A DNA stretch of 64,000 nt from Pseudomonas sp. stari2 (GCF_040760005.1 NZ_CP099760.1:4087501-4151500); one strand, 5' to 3'; positions 19,276 to 26,919 are shown, numbered from the stretch's first letter. Numbers and translations are program-made. The notes: generated by a model not told the origin, from the letters alone.

Positions 19276-20192
19276 GCGTTGCGCAATTCGATCGTCAGGT
19301 GCGACAACTCATGCACCGGTGCCAGACGCTCGCGAATCGCTTCAGCAGTCACGCCAGCCGCCGCGACTACGCTGACAATCGCCGCCCGCGCCTGCGGGCC
19401 GACCTGCCAGACGTGCAGGTCGCTGATGCGCACGTCGTCGGAGGTTTCCAGCAGTTCGCGAATCTCTTCTGCCACCGGTTCATCGGTGGTGTCGAGTAGC
19501 ACGGCGGCGCTGTCGCGCATCAGGTTCCAGGCCCATTTGGCAATGACGATGGAACCGACGATGCCCATCACCGGGTCCATCCACACCCAGCCCAGGTAGC
19601 GACCGGCAAGCAGCGCAGCAATTGCCAGCACCGACGTCAACGCATCGGCGAGTACGTGCACGTAAGCTGAACGCAGGTTGTTGTCGTGATGGTGGTGATG
19701 ACCATGATCGTGGCTATGGCCGTGGTCATGATGACCGTGATGGCCGGCCAGCAAAAACGCACTGAGCAGGTTGACGCCCAGGCCGACCACGGCAATCAAG
19801 GTTGCTTCGCCGAACGCCACGCTGGTCGGTTGGAACAAGCGAAAAACCGATTCCCCGGCAATGCCCAGCGACACCAGCCCCAGCACCATGGCCGAGGCAA
19901 AACCCGCCAGATCACCGACCTTGCCGGTGCCGAAACTGTAACGGCGGTTATTGGCGTTGCGCCGGGCAAAACCATAAGCCGCCGCAGCGATGCCGAGGGC
20001 GCCGGCGTGGGTCGCCATGTGGAAACCGTCAGCCAGAAGCGCCATGGAACCGGTGAGGTAACCGGCAGCAATCTCGCCGATCATCATCACGAATGTCAGT
20101 GCCACGACCCATAAGGTGCGACGAGCATTGTCATCGTGGGATGCACCGAGGAACTGGTGATCGTGGGAAAACGTTTCAGCCTTGAGTGTCAT
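19272..20192 (-). CDS. dmeF: CDF-family cobalt/nickel efflux protein (DmeF-like)
   Basis: 306 residues with six predicted membrane segments, a His-rich cytoplasmic loop (HDHGHSHDHGHHHHH, about 159-173) and the metal-site motifs ADGFHMATHAGAL and LADALTSVLA. The C-terminal domain is ferredoxin-like (SDDVRISDLHVWQVG). It exports Co2+ or Ni2+ from the cytoplasm. The start is placed at 20192 (MTLKAETF); a longer reading would add an arginine-rich tail that overlaps the repressor gene. It is 11 bases after the RcnR-like gene and ends overlapping the P450 stop by four bases. Confidence 0.9.
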   Translation of the reverse strand: MTLKAETFSHDHQFLGASHDDNARRTLWVVALTFVMMIGEIAAGYLTGSMALLADGFHMATHAGALGIAAAAYGFARRNANNRRYSFGTGKVGDLAGFASAMVLGLVSLGIAGESVFRLFQPTSVAFGEATLIAVVGLGVNLLSAFLLAGHHGHHDHGHSHDHGHHHHHDNNLRSAYVHVLADALTSVLAIAALLAGRYLGWVWMDPVMGIVGSIVIAKWAWNLMRDSAAVLLDTTDEPVAEEIRELLETSDDVRISDLHVWQVGPQARAAIVSVVAAAGVTAEAIRERLAPVHELSHLTIELRNA

Positions 20193-20203
20193 GGCGTGGG
20201 TGC

Positions 20204-20479
20204 TCACTTGGAATAACGGCGAATGGCTTGCAGCAACTCTTCCACGCCTTGGGCGCGGGCTTCGTCGCTGAGGTCTGGATGGGCGACATGCTCGCGGGCG
20301 TGGGCCTCGATGAACTGCTCCATCAGGCCGTTGATTGCCCCACGAACCGCCGCCATCAGGTGCAGCGTCTTGGCGCAATCTGCCTCGGACTCCAGCGCCC
20401 GTTCAACCGCCTGAACCTGCCCGGCAATGCGCCGAACCCGGTTAAGCAACTCGCCTTTGTGTTCGTGTGTGTGCGACAT
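20204..20479 (-). CDS. dmeR: RcnR/CsoR-family Ni/Co-responsive repressor (DmeR-like)
   Basis: 91 residues, all-helical. His3, Cys35, His60 and His64, the four Ni/Co ligands known for RcnR, are all at the same numbered positions, so a Ni/Co sensor is favoured over the formaldehyde sensor FrmR. It is co-transcribed with the CDF exporter. A C-tract flanked by TATA directly upstream (20483-20501) resembles operators of this family. Confidence 0.9.
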   Translation of the reverse strand: MSHTHEHKGELLNRVRRIAGQVQAVERALESEADCAKTLHLMAAVRGAINGLMEQFIEAHAREHVAHPDLSDEARAQGVEELLQAIRRYSK

Positions 20480-20482
20480 ACC

Positions 20483-20501
20483 TATACCCCCTACCCCTAT
20501 A
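20483..20501. promoter_or_regulatory. candidate DmeR operator
   Basis: TATACCCC-CTA-CCCCTATA immediately upstream of the repressor start. RcnR/CsoR-family proteins recognise G/C tracts flanked by AT-rich sequence, and this site would overlap the promoter. Confidence 0.6.
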
Positions 20502-20588
20502 TGGCGAGCATAGTCGCTGTTCGGATTGAAAGGGGCAAGGTCAAATTTGGGTTGGGAGATAAACGGATGACTTCAGCCTACGCACACC

Positions 20589-20620
20589 TCCTGTGGGAGC
20601 GAGCTTGCTCGCGATGGCGG
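20589..20620. repeat. Pseudomonas REP element
   Basis: Contains CTGTGGGAGCGAGCTTGCTC followed by GCGATGGCGG, the canonical Pseudomonas REP unit with the GCGAG-CTTG-CTCGC hairpin. A single copy in a 467-bp gap (20504-20970) that otherwise holds no gene I can support. Confidence 0.9.
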
Positions 20621-20852
20621 ACTGAAAAATGAAGCATCATTTTGCCCCCATCCGGGAGGCTACATTGCCTTGCGCCTTTGCCTACAACTACGCCAGAATC
20701 CGCCGGCTTGTGCGGCTTGGGAGCTGCCAGTAACTTGATTCGCATCACTGAATGGTCAGTGAACGGGTTTAGTCGCTCGGTGCTTTTTCTCAAGTTCGCA
20801 AGCTGTCATTCAGTCAGGTATCTCTACGCCTGTGCTCAATGGTAGCTGTGCG

Positions 20853-20878
20853 CAGGGCGCCTTCGGGTGCGCCGGTAA
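20853..20878 (+). promoter_or_regulatory. leader hairpin ahead of the DUF6124-type gene
   Basis: GGGCGCCTTCGGGTGCGCCG folds into a tight GC stem with a TTCGG-type loop about 100 bases upstream of the 20971 start. The rest of the gap has no further clear gene or repeat. Function not known; it may belong to a long 5' leader. Confidence 0.35.
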
Positions 20879-20970
20879 TGCTTGGGTACTGGTCGACTAA
20901 CCTGCGTACAGCTGCCACCTATTGTTTAGTCGCAAGAACGTGTCAGCCTCATTTTGAGGTTACCCAGCAA

Positions 20971-21342
20971 ATGTTCAAATACGTTCCCGATCCACCCGAA
21001 ACAGACGCACCCAACGAGTCCGACCCGACTTCGCCCTACTCCTCCACCGATTCAAAAAAACTCCACGAAGCCGCCGAGCGCGCCCTCGACCATTACCTGA
21101 AACCCACCGCCCCGAAACAACACTGCCCCGGCCGCATGTTCCTCGTCGCTCCCGACCTGGATCAACATGCCCTGCTGGCCCACGCCTGCGAATCGATGAC
21201 TTCGGCCAGCGTGATGCTCAGCGACTTCGCCGCGCTGCTGGACCCGCCCTACCGCAGCACCGTGCTGGGCATCGCCCAAGTGGTGATGTGTGGCGAACTG
21301 GCTGTGAACCGGGCGCTGGACACTCTCGATGCCACGACCTGA
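20971..21342 (+). CDS. DUF6124-like small protein
   Basis: 123 residues. The N-terminal MFKYVPDPP, the SPYSSTDSKKLHEAAERALDHYL segment and the LAHACESMTSASVMLSDFAALL helix are typical of a multi-copy Pseudomonas protein family of unknown function. No signal peptide. GAGGT about 12 bases ahead supports the ATG; an upstream in-frame ATG (20839) would translate leader sequence. It is 9 bases before an orphan immunity-like gene, so the two are probably one transcript. Confidence 0.8.
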   Translation: MFKYVPDPPETDAPNESDPTSPYSSTDSKKLHEAAERALDHYLKPTAPKQHCPGRMFLVAPDLDQHALLAHACESMTSASVMLSDFAALLDPPYRSTVLGIAQVVMCGELAVNRALDTLDATT

Positions 21343-21351
21343 GGGATCCCA

Positions 21352-21633
21352 ATGGAAAGCAAATCCGATGCACACGTCGTCGCCGCCCTGATCTCCATCG
21401 GCCTCAACGAAAAAGACAGCCAATGGGCCGAAAAGGCCTGTCTGCTGCTGCTCGAAAGCGAAAGAAAATCCATCGTCACCGCCGCTCTCGAGGCCCTCGC
21501 CCAGCTCGCCCGCGATCACGGCAAACTGGACCGCAACCGATTAATGCCGGTACTTAACAGCGTAAAACGCAGATTTCCGAGCCTGACCAGCATGGTTGCC
21601 GCAACGCTGGATGAGATTGCAATAGCTGCGTAA
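21352..21633 (+). CDS. HEAT-like bacteriocin immunity protein homologue (orphan)
   Basis: 93 helical residues, clearly paralogous to the 24463-24798 protein that follows the pyocin-like toxin: both share ALISIGLNE, a central AL-LAR-HG-LD stretch and KRRFPSL / KTRFPSL. No toxin gene stands in front of this copy. It follows the DUF6124-type gene and is closed by a strong terminator. Probable role: cross-protection against a related bacteriocin. Base composition is closer to the chromosome average than that of the toxin-linked copy. Confidence 0.65.
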   Translation: MESKSDAHVVAALISIGLNEKDSQWAEKACLLLLESERKSIVTAALEALAQLARDHGKLDRNRLMPVLNSVKRRFPSLTSMVAATLDEIAIAA

Positions 21634-21656
21634 CGTCTCAGGTAAAAGGGAAAGAA

Positions 21657-21694
21657 AAAACCCGCTGTCTCCGTGAGGGGAGGCAGCGGGTTTT
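21657..21694. terminator. terminator after the orphan immunity-like gene
   Basis: Stem AAAACCCGCTG / CAGCGGGTTTT (one bulge) with loop TCTCCGTGAGGGGAGG, between convergent genes. Confidence 0.85.
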
Positions 21695-21708
21695 GTGTGC
21701 AAACGCGA

Positions 21709-22119
21709 TCACCGCCGAAAGTCAGACAGAATGAAAGGCGTATGCCCCCTCAAATAAACCTCAACCTCTTCCAGCGAAAGCAACCCGTCACGGGACAAAA
21801 CGGTGGCTTCTTTGTCATCGTCGCGGGTCACTGTCACGGTGTAAGCGCCCTCCTTCTCCAGCAAAACACCGGTGAACCTGACCTTCTGCCCATCTTCCTC
21901 GGCGAAGGAAATTGCGGACAGTGGCTTTGACACCAGGGTCTGAGCCTTGCTGGCCAGAAAGGCTTTTCGCCGTGCGAGGACATCCTTTCCGACGAACCAC
22001 AAAAAAATCATCATGGCCGCGAAGAATACCAACTGGATGTTGTAAATCGGACTCCGTCGTCCCGGGTGTTCGATAGTCAACCACGCAACGGTTTCGTAAA
22101 TGATCTGTTCAACATCCAT
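21709..22119 (-). CDS. membrane-anchored protein of unknown function
   Basis: 136 residues. One hydrophobic segment (about 28-45, NIQLVFFAAMMIFLWFVG) with basic residues after it, then a soluble, likely beta-rich domain (FTGVLLEKEGAYTVTVTRDDD, EEVEVYLRGHTPFILSDF). I do not recognise the family. It lies between the orphan immunity gene and the FKBP remnant; no promoter or partner is evident. Confidence 0.6.
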   Translation of the reverse strand: MDVEQIIYETVAWLTIEHPGRRSPIYNIQLVFFAAMMIFLWFVGKDVLARRKAFLASKAQTLVSKPLSAISFAEEDGQKVRFTGVLLEKEGAYTVTVTRDDDKEATVLSRDGLLSLEEVEVYLRGHTPFILSDFRR

Positions 22120-22147
22120 CGACCTGATCCTTGAGCAGTTCGAACGA

Positions 22148-22164
22148 GATGACCTCCGGTCATC
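22148..22164. other. hairpin at the left junction of the FKBP duplication
   Basis: Perfect GATGACC-TCC-GGTCATC hairpin overlapping the stop codon of the FKBP remnant. It marks where the duplicated segment begins. Confidence 0.45.
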
Positions 22165-22318
22165 AATCCTCCCGCGTCAAAACCTCCAGCAACTCAATCT
22201 CAAACACCAGATTCGAATTCGGTGGAATCTTGCCCATCGTCCGCTCGCCATAACCCAGATGCGCCGGCACCAGCAGTTTGCGTTTGCCGCCAACCTGCAT
22301 GCCCATGATTCCGTGATC
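22163..22318 (-). pseudogene. 3' fragment of an FKBP-type peptidyl-prolyl isomerase gene (duplicate)
   Basis: 156 bp that repeat the end of the intact FKBP gene (24872-25027) with nine mismatches that I count by eye. Eight of the nine are synonymous in the FKBP frame; the one replacement (Gln to His) lies beside the broken end. It encodes the C-terminal 51 codons through the stop and has no start or first half. The silent pattern points to a functional allele of another strain, not decay in place. Confidence 0.9.
22163..22318. repeat. direct repeat, left copy (FKBP 3' end)
   Basis: Left copy of a 156-bp direct repeat whose right copy is 24872-25027. Together they bracket 2.55 kb holding a membrane protein gene, a pyocin-like toxin and its immunity gene. 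Confidence 0.88.
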
Positions 22319-22339
22319 GCAAGGATTTCATGTATCGGT

Positions 22340-22993
22340 TTATATACGACCATTACCAGGAAGTGGTGCCTGAGGTAGCGGGACTAGTGGATATTCAAAT
22401 TCTGGGCGTAGAACGTATTCACGGCCTGCCGCAGTTAGGGTGACGTATTTTCCAGATGTAGCGTATTGAAAAGAGATAAATTTCCTCTTCTCAAGTACGT
22501 CCATGGCTCCATCGGCCTGCAAAAGCGTTAGACCAATTTGAACAGGAAAATCTTTAGTACGGCAATCTTTGCCAACGCTGTCATAAGCCGCTATTGCAGC
22601 AATGACCTTACTCTGCTCGTCTGTGAGAGGAAGTATTTTTGGCACCTGTAAATCCTTGATCTTCGCGTGAGCAGCATCTAACTCCATATCAGCGTCTTTT
22701 AGCTTTCCATTGGCATCAACGATCACCCAGACCACTACCCCCATCATCAGCAAAGGCAAGACCGTGACTACAACAAGCATCCACAACGGCAGGGGAACCG
22801 TAAGGATCATCCAACTGCGCACGCTCTGTAACCCGCGCCACATTACAGAGATTGCCGGGCTAAAAAAGGACACGTCGTAGTAGCTCTCAACGAACTTGGT
22901 AGCTGGAACTCCTAGGCCTGGAACTAGCGCCCATGCACCGAGCGTTCTCATCAAATGGAATTTCGTCTTCTGCTTCGCACCTTCTTGCTGCAT
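22340..22993 (-). CDS. membrane protein of unknown function inside the toxin island
   Basis: 217 residues. Two hydrophobic stretches (about 17-30, weak, and 65-92, strong: WMLVVVTVLPLLMMGVVVWVIV), a short coiled-coil-like helix (KLKDADMELDAAHAKIKDL) and a C-terminal segment with alternating short strands and helices. No family recognised. It is AT-richer than the chromosome and divergent from the toxin gene, so it was probably acquired with the island. It could be an accessory or unrelated cargo gene. Confidence 0.6.
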   Translation of the reverse strand: MQQEGAKQKTKFHLMRTLGAWALVPGLGVPATKFVESYYDVSFFSPAISVMWRGLQSVRSWMILTVPLPLWMLVVVTVLPLLMMGVVVWVIVDANGKLKDADMELDAAHAKIKDLQVPKILPLTDEQSKVIAAIAAYDSVGKDCRTKDFPVQIGLTLLQADGAMDVLEKRKFISFQYATSGKYVTLTAAGREYVLRPEFEYPLVPLPQAPLPGNGRI

Positions 22994-23188
22994 ATCGTCA
23001 CCCTAGTTGCCTTAGATGCCGGATGTTACCAGAGTAGCCCTGTGCCATAACGCCGGTTATTTGCCCCCCCCGCACTATTATCAAGTGATGCCGAAGCCAA
23101 CATTCAACTCCTTGCCGAAAACGCCTTTTTTGTAACAACCGCTTGAACCTCAGAAGCGTCCTACATCTTTCAAACTCTTATTCAGATA

Positions 23189-23225
23189 GCGTCCTTCACG
23201 CTTTGAAAAGATGAAACAAGGACGC
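23189..23225 (+). promoter_or_regulatory. ribosome-site-sequestering hairpin of the toxin gene
   Basis: GCGTCCTT (23189-23196) is exactly complementary to AAGGACGC (23218-23225), and AAGGA inside the second arm is the ribosome site 5 bases before the toxin ATG. A further GCGTCCT copy at 23156-23162 could pair with the same site. This should lower translation unless the leader is remodelled. Confidence 0.6.
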
Positions 23226-23227
23226 TC

Positions 23228-24466
23228 ATGCCTCGAAAAACACTCCTCCCCCGGATTCAAAATCCGCCGTCAGGTGACGGGCACCACATCACTACCCGCT
23301 TCATGACTGCTACCGAACTTGCAGAGCAGGATGCCAGACAAAAGAAATACGACGATATGCTGGCCAGACAACAAGCCTATGAAGATCGTTTTGTTCGGCA
23401 GACGCCACAACAGAGTCAACTCAGCGCCGTAGGTTGTGTATTCGCCAAAAGCTGCAACCTCCCCAATGGCGTCATCAACCATGAAAGCCCGGCAGGGTTT
23501 ATTCCTGTCGAAAGGCTTGCCAACTTTGGAGCGTTCTCACTGCTTGGGGGGCGCGAAAAAGATGCGTCGGGAAACATTCCCCTCAAAAAAATCAGCGGTG
23601 TCAATTTGCCGTCCGCACTAGGAACTCTTGTGTTGGGCAGTCCTGCTTTTAGCGCCGGCGCAAGCGCCGCTTCCAGTGTTGGCGCAGTCACGGGCGGCGT
23701 TGCAGGAGGTGCATTGGCGGGAATGGTTGCACTTCTGTGGCCATCGAATCTGGGGGACAGTTCGCTCTATACCGAAGAACAGCTCAGATCACTGAAGGAG
23801 GGCCGAACACGTATCCGGCTTCACGTAGAGCAACAGGCCGATGGCAGTCTCAAAGGGTACGGGTACAACACTCAGAAGCGCCCTCACTGGGAAATGATTC
23901 CGGTCGTGCAATTCGTTGCTCAAGGCTCTCGACAGGTGGCTGACTTTGGCAATGGCATCACATTGACCTGGACGCCAGCCGTCGATCCATCCAGCACTTC
24001 AGTCATCCCGCCGCTGGAAAGTGCTCCGCAAACGCCGACTATCTGGATTTATCCGCCGACAGAGCAAGCAGACAAAATCATCGTCAGCCCGCTTTATCCG
24101 CCAGAGTACGAGGATTTCATCCTTGTGTTTCCGGCCGACTCCGGTATCAAGCCTCTCTATATTGTCTTGGCGTTGGAGTTTGATGCTGCCAGTTATCATG
24201 GAAAGGCAGACACTCCTGTAAAGAGCAAAGGCCCTGCCAATGGTCAGGAAGCTTTGGAGAATTCAATTCAGGTAAAACCTACATCACCTCGCAGAATTGG
24301 TATCGATCCAGAGACCAGCGAATTTGTCGTCTTTGATCGCACAGGGGGCGATGTTTACCATGGACATGTCAGACCTTGGGACAAACTCCATCAGGATATG
24401 AAAAACGCGCTAATCAAAGCCAAGAAAACGGATAACAAAGGCAACATTCTGGGAGCCAAGAAGTGA
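23228..24466 (+). CDS. S-type pyocin-like bacteriocin with C-terminal toxin module
   Basis: 412 residues. A short polar N-terminus carries a coiled-coil-like segment (about 32-55), and the segment GCVFAKSCNLPNGVINHESPA recurs in pyocin-like toxins. A Gly/Ala-rich hydrophobic stretch (about 138-178) is followed by a pyocin S translocation-type domain (about 180-320, with IRLHVEQQADGSLKGYGYNTQ). The C-terminal 60 residues (RRIGIDPETSEFVVFDRTGGD, HGHVRPWDKL) form a compact basic toxin module, probably a nuclease, with a conspicuous HGH. I cannot assign the module to a named nuclease. A classic long receptor-binding region is missing. The immunity gene overlaps the stop. It is AT-richer than its surroundings. 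Confidence 0.8.
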   Translation: MPRKTLLPRIQNPPSGDGHHITTRFMTATELAEQDARQKKYDDMLARQQAYEDRFVRQTPQQSQLSAVGCVFAKSCNLPNGVINHESPAGFIPVERLANFGAFSLLGGREKDASGNIPLKKISGVNLPSALGTLVLGSPAFSAGASAASSVGAVTGGVAGGALAGMVALLWPSNLGDSSLYTEEQLRSLKEGRTRIRLHVEQQADGSLKGYGYNTQKRPHWEMIPVVQFVAQGSRQVADFGNGITLTWTPAVDPSSTSVIPPLESAPQTPTIWIYPPTEQADKIIVSPLYPPEYEDFILVFPADSGIKPLYIVLALEFDAASYHGKADTPVKSKGPANGQEALENSIQVKPTSPRRIGIDPETSEFVVFDRTGGDVYHGHVRPWDKLHQDMKNALIKAKKTDNKGNILGAKK

Positions 24467-24798
24467 GTTTGACCTATAAAGACCCCTCTATTAGCCATGA
24501 TGAAGCAGTGAGACTTCTTCAAAGCCACACAGACACAGACGTTATCCAGGCTTTGATTTCTATAGGCCTCAATGAAGAAGACAGGATTTGGGCCCAACAA
24601 ACTTGCTTGAAGTATTTCGACAGCAGCAATGAAGCCGTAGTCTCCTCCGCCATTACCGCTCTCGGCCACATCGCTCGCAGGCACGGCGAGCTGGACAAAG
24701 ATGCCGCCTTCTCAGCGCTGGAAGAAGTAAAGACAAGATTCCCCTCGCTGGAAGGCGTGATCGCAGACACGCTTGACGATATTGAGGCATTCACCTGA
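24463..24798 (+). CDS. cognate immunity protein, HEAT-like helical repeat
   Basis: 111 residues, acidic and all-helical, starting at a GTG that overlaps the toxin TGA by four bases with GGGAG 7 bases ahead. Tight coupling to a bacteriocin-type toxin is the normal layout for immunity genes. Helix pairs (DVIQALISIGLNEEDRIWAQ, AITALGHIARRHGELD) look like short HEAT-type units. Paralogous to the orphan copy at 21352-21633. Confidence 0.78.
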   Translation: MSLTYKDPSISHDEAVRLLQSHTDTDVIQALISIGLNEEDRIWAQQTCLKYFDSSNEAVVSSAITALGHIARRHGELDKDAAFSALEEVKTRFPSLEGVIADTLDDIEAFT

Positions 24799-24823
24799 CT
24801 CATCGAGTCCTTGCATGCCGGAC

Positions 24824-24853
24824 GTTGTGATCAGGGGCTTCCCTCATCACAAC
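24824..24853. terminator. stem-loop between the immunity gene and FKBP
   Basis: GTTGTGAT-c-AGGG / CCCT-c-ATCACAAC with loop GCTT, a long near-perfect hairpin between convergent genes. It lacks a T-tract, so termination would be weak or factor-assisted. Confidence 0.5.
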
Positions 24854-24871
24854 GCCCTCGTCCCGCGAAAT

Positions 24872-25027
24872 TCAATCCTCCCGCGTCAAAACCTCCAGCA
24901 ACTCGATCTCGAACACCAGATTCGAATTCGGCGGAATCTTGCCCATCGTCCGCTCGCCATACCCCAGATGCGCCGGTACCAGCAGTTTGCGCTTGCCGCC
25001 GACCTGCATGCCCATGATCCCTTGATC
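24872..25027. repeat. direct repeat, right copy (FKBP 3' end)
   Basis: Right copy of the 156-bp repeat, inside the intact FKBP gene; nine mismatches against 22163-22318 counted by eye. Confidence 0.88.
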
Positions 25028-25210
25028 CCAGCCCTTGATCACCCGGCCCGTGCCGATCACGCACTGAAACGGTTTGCCCCGGCTCCAGGACGAATCGAAT
25101 TCGGTGCCGTCTTCCAGCCAACCGGTGTATTGGGTGGTGATCAACGCGCCTTTGACGGCGGCTTTTCCGTCGCCGGGCTGAAGATCGATTATCTGCAGTT
25201 CATCATTCAT
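24872..25210 (-). CDS. FKBP-type peptidyl-prolyl cis-trans isomerase
   Basis: 112 residues, a minimal single-domain FKBP: YTGWLEDGTEFDSSWSRGKPF and [29 protein letters not shown] contain the conserved prolyl-isomerase core, and it ends in [10 protein letters not shown]. It probably acts in the cytoplasm since no signal peptide is present; a much longer in-frame reading upstream is non-coding in character. Its last 51 codons are duplicated at 22163-22318, which marks it as the insertion point of the toxin island. Confidence 0.92.
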   Translation of the reverse strand: MNDELQIIDLQPGDGKAAVKGALITTQYTGWLEDGTEFDSSWSRGKPFQCVIGTGRVIKGWDQGIMGMQVGGKRKLLVPAHLGYGERTMGKIPPNSNLVFEIELLEVLTRED

Positions 25211-25351
25211 AACATTCACTCTATTGTTCCGCTGGCCGCCGTTTTCCCAGAAATGCCGGCCATTGGCAACCGTTTGACCCCACGTTGGCCGTGACGGATG
25301 ATGGCCACCCGCTACCAATCCTGATCGATACGCCATGTCAGCACCGCTCGA

Positions 25352-26437
25352 ATGACTCAACTCTGGATCAGTCTCGCCATTGTCGTTGTGTTGATGGTCG
25401 TGATCGTCGTGCTGATTCGTCGCGAGCGTGCCCTGCGCCGGCAGCTCGCCGAGTATCGCGAATTGCTCACCCGCGCCGCCGAAGGCCAGAACATCCGTCA
25501 GGATGGCGATGCCGAGCGCTTCAAGCGCAGCCAGTATTTTGCGCGGATCGGCACCTGGGACTGGGAGGTCGACACCGACCGGCTCTACTGGTCGGACGCG
25601 ATCTTCGGCATGTTCGGGTTCAAGATCGGCGAGGTGACACCCTCCTACGCCCTGTTTTGCTCGTGCGTGCACCCCGACGACCGTGCCAAGGTGCGCGCCG
25701 GAGAATTGCGCTGTCTGGAAACCGGTGAAAACCACGATGAGGAATACCGCGTGGTCTGGCCCGACGGCACGATTCGCTGGCTGCGGGAAACCGGCAACGT
25801 GGTACGCAACGATCACGACGCGGTGATCAAGATGATGGGCGTGGTGCGCGACATCACCGAAGAAAAGGCCTCGGCCAGCTACCTCCAGCACCTCGCTCAT
25901 TTCGACCCGTTGACCGGCCTGCCCAACCGCCTGGTGCTGGAAGAACGGCTATCGGAAGCACTGGAACATGCGCGCATGACCGAGACGCGGGTGGCGTTGG
26001 TGTTTATCGATCTCAACGGCTTCAAAGCGATCAACGACCGCTACGGTCACGCCGCCGGCGACCGCGTTCTGATCACCACCGCTACGCGCCTGAAACGCAT
26101 CCTGCGGGTCAGCGACACCGTCGCCCGGATCGGTGGCGACGAGTTCGTGGTCATCCTGCAAGGCCTCGTCCCCGGCCTGAACCTTCAGGACGAAGCCCGC
26201 AGCATTTGCCAGAAAATCTTCATCGAACTCTCCCCGCCCATCACCATCGGCAACGACCAACGCCACATCGGCACCAGCCTCGGCGTGGCGGTATTCCCCG
26301 ACCATGCACCGACCATGGACCGGCTGCTGCATATTGCGGATCTGGCGATGTATGAGGCCAAGCGCAGCGGGAACAATCAGTATCGGTTGGGTGGCGAAAG
26401 CCCGGTGCGGGCAAGTGCACCGGGGTTTGGAATGTGA
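25352..26437 (+). CDS. PAS-GGDEF diguanylate cyclase
   Basis: 361 residues. One N-terminal membrane segment (about 4-22), a short coiled-coil-like linker, a PAS domain with PAC (about 60-172, IGTWDWEVDTDRLYWSD ... GVVRDITEEK), and a GGDEF domain (about 180-345). The active site is an exact GGDEF (261-265), and an allosteric I-site R252-x2-D255 lies five residues ahead, so it should make c-di-GMP with product inhibition. No EAL domain. No clear ribosome site before the ATG; no operon partner. The signal sensed by PAS is unknown. Confidence 0.92.
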   Translation: MTQLWISLAIVVVLMVVIVVLIRRERALRRQLAEYRELLTRAAEGQNIRQDGDAERFKRSQYFARIGTWDWEVDTDRLYWSDAIFGMFGFKIGEVTPSYALFCSCVHPDDRAKVRAGELRCLETGENHDEEYRVVWPDGTIRWLRETGNVVRNDHDAVIKMMGVVRDITEEKASASYLQHLAHFDPLTGLPNRLVLEERLSEALEHARMTETRVALVFIDLNGFKAINDRYGHAAGDRVLITTATRLKRILRVSDTVARIGGDEFVVILQGLVPGLNLQDEARSICQKIFIELSPPITIGNDQRHIGTSLGVAVFPDHAPTMDRLLHIADLAMYEAKRSGNNQYRLGGESPVRASAPGFGM

Positions 26438-26440
26438 CCG

Positions 26441-26749
26441 TTAACGCTCCACCGGTTTAATGTCCACAATCGTCCCGTTGGTGATCATCACCATCACGTA
26501 CTTGTCATTCATCTGCACCCACTGCGCCTGAGGATCAGGTTGCTTGAGGCCTTTCTGTTTCCAGTTCTTTATGGCTTTTTCGCTGCGCTGATAAATGTCC
26601 GGGGCGCGGTCGTTGACCTTCAGTTCGCGGCCGTCGGTGGGCGAGCGTTCGACGGTGTCGGTCGAGGGTTGCGCCGCTTGAACGATTGGGGTGATCCCGG
26701 CGATGCCGGCGACGAGGACCAGGCTGGCGATCAGGGTCTTGTTGTTCAT
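26441..26749 (-). CDS. RcnB-like periplasmic protein
   Basis: 102 residues with a signal peptide (LIASLVLVAGIAGITPIVQA, cleavage near residue 25) and the RcnB-type C-terminal pattern LKVNDRAPDIYQ ... WVQMNDKYVMVMITNGTIVDI. Family members are periplasmic and have been linked to metal homeostasis, although the role here is untested. It converges with the GGDEF gene, four bases apart. Confidence 0.75.
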   Translation of the reverse strand: MNNKTLIASLVLVAGIAGITPIVQAAQPSTDTVERSPTDGRELKVNDRAPDIYQRSEKAIKNWKQKGLKQPDPQAQWVQMNDKYVMVMITNGTIVDIKPVER

Positions 26750-26919
26750 CGGTGAACCTCCTTCAGATGTGTGATACCAGAACTCCGACTGCGGGGTTCT
26801 GGAATCATTCCTTGTTTATTGATGGAAGTTGAGATTGTAGCCACGCTCCGGAACGCGATCCGGGCTAACCCGCCACCGGGCCAATACAGTCAACGGCATC
26901 CATTTGCGATAAGATCGCG

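Noticed and set aside
23064..23071. C8 tract upstream of the toxin gene as a phase-variation site
   Set aside because: Shorter than the C12 near lemA and about 160 bases from the toxin start with no promoter element beside it.
22163..24871. Integrase-mediated genomic island with att sites
   Set aside because: The FKBP end duplication resembles an att duplication, but at 156 bp with silent differences it fits homologous recombination better, and no integrase is present.
25335..25355. Six-codon leader peptide overlapping the GGDEF start (ATGA)
   Set aside because: No ribosome site and no conservation evidence; overlap of this kind arises easily by chance.
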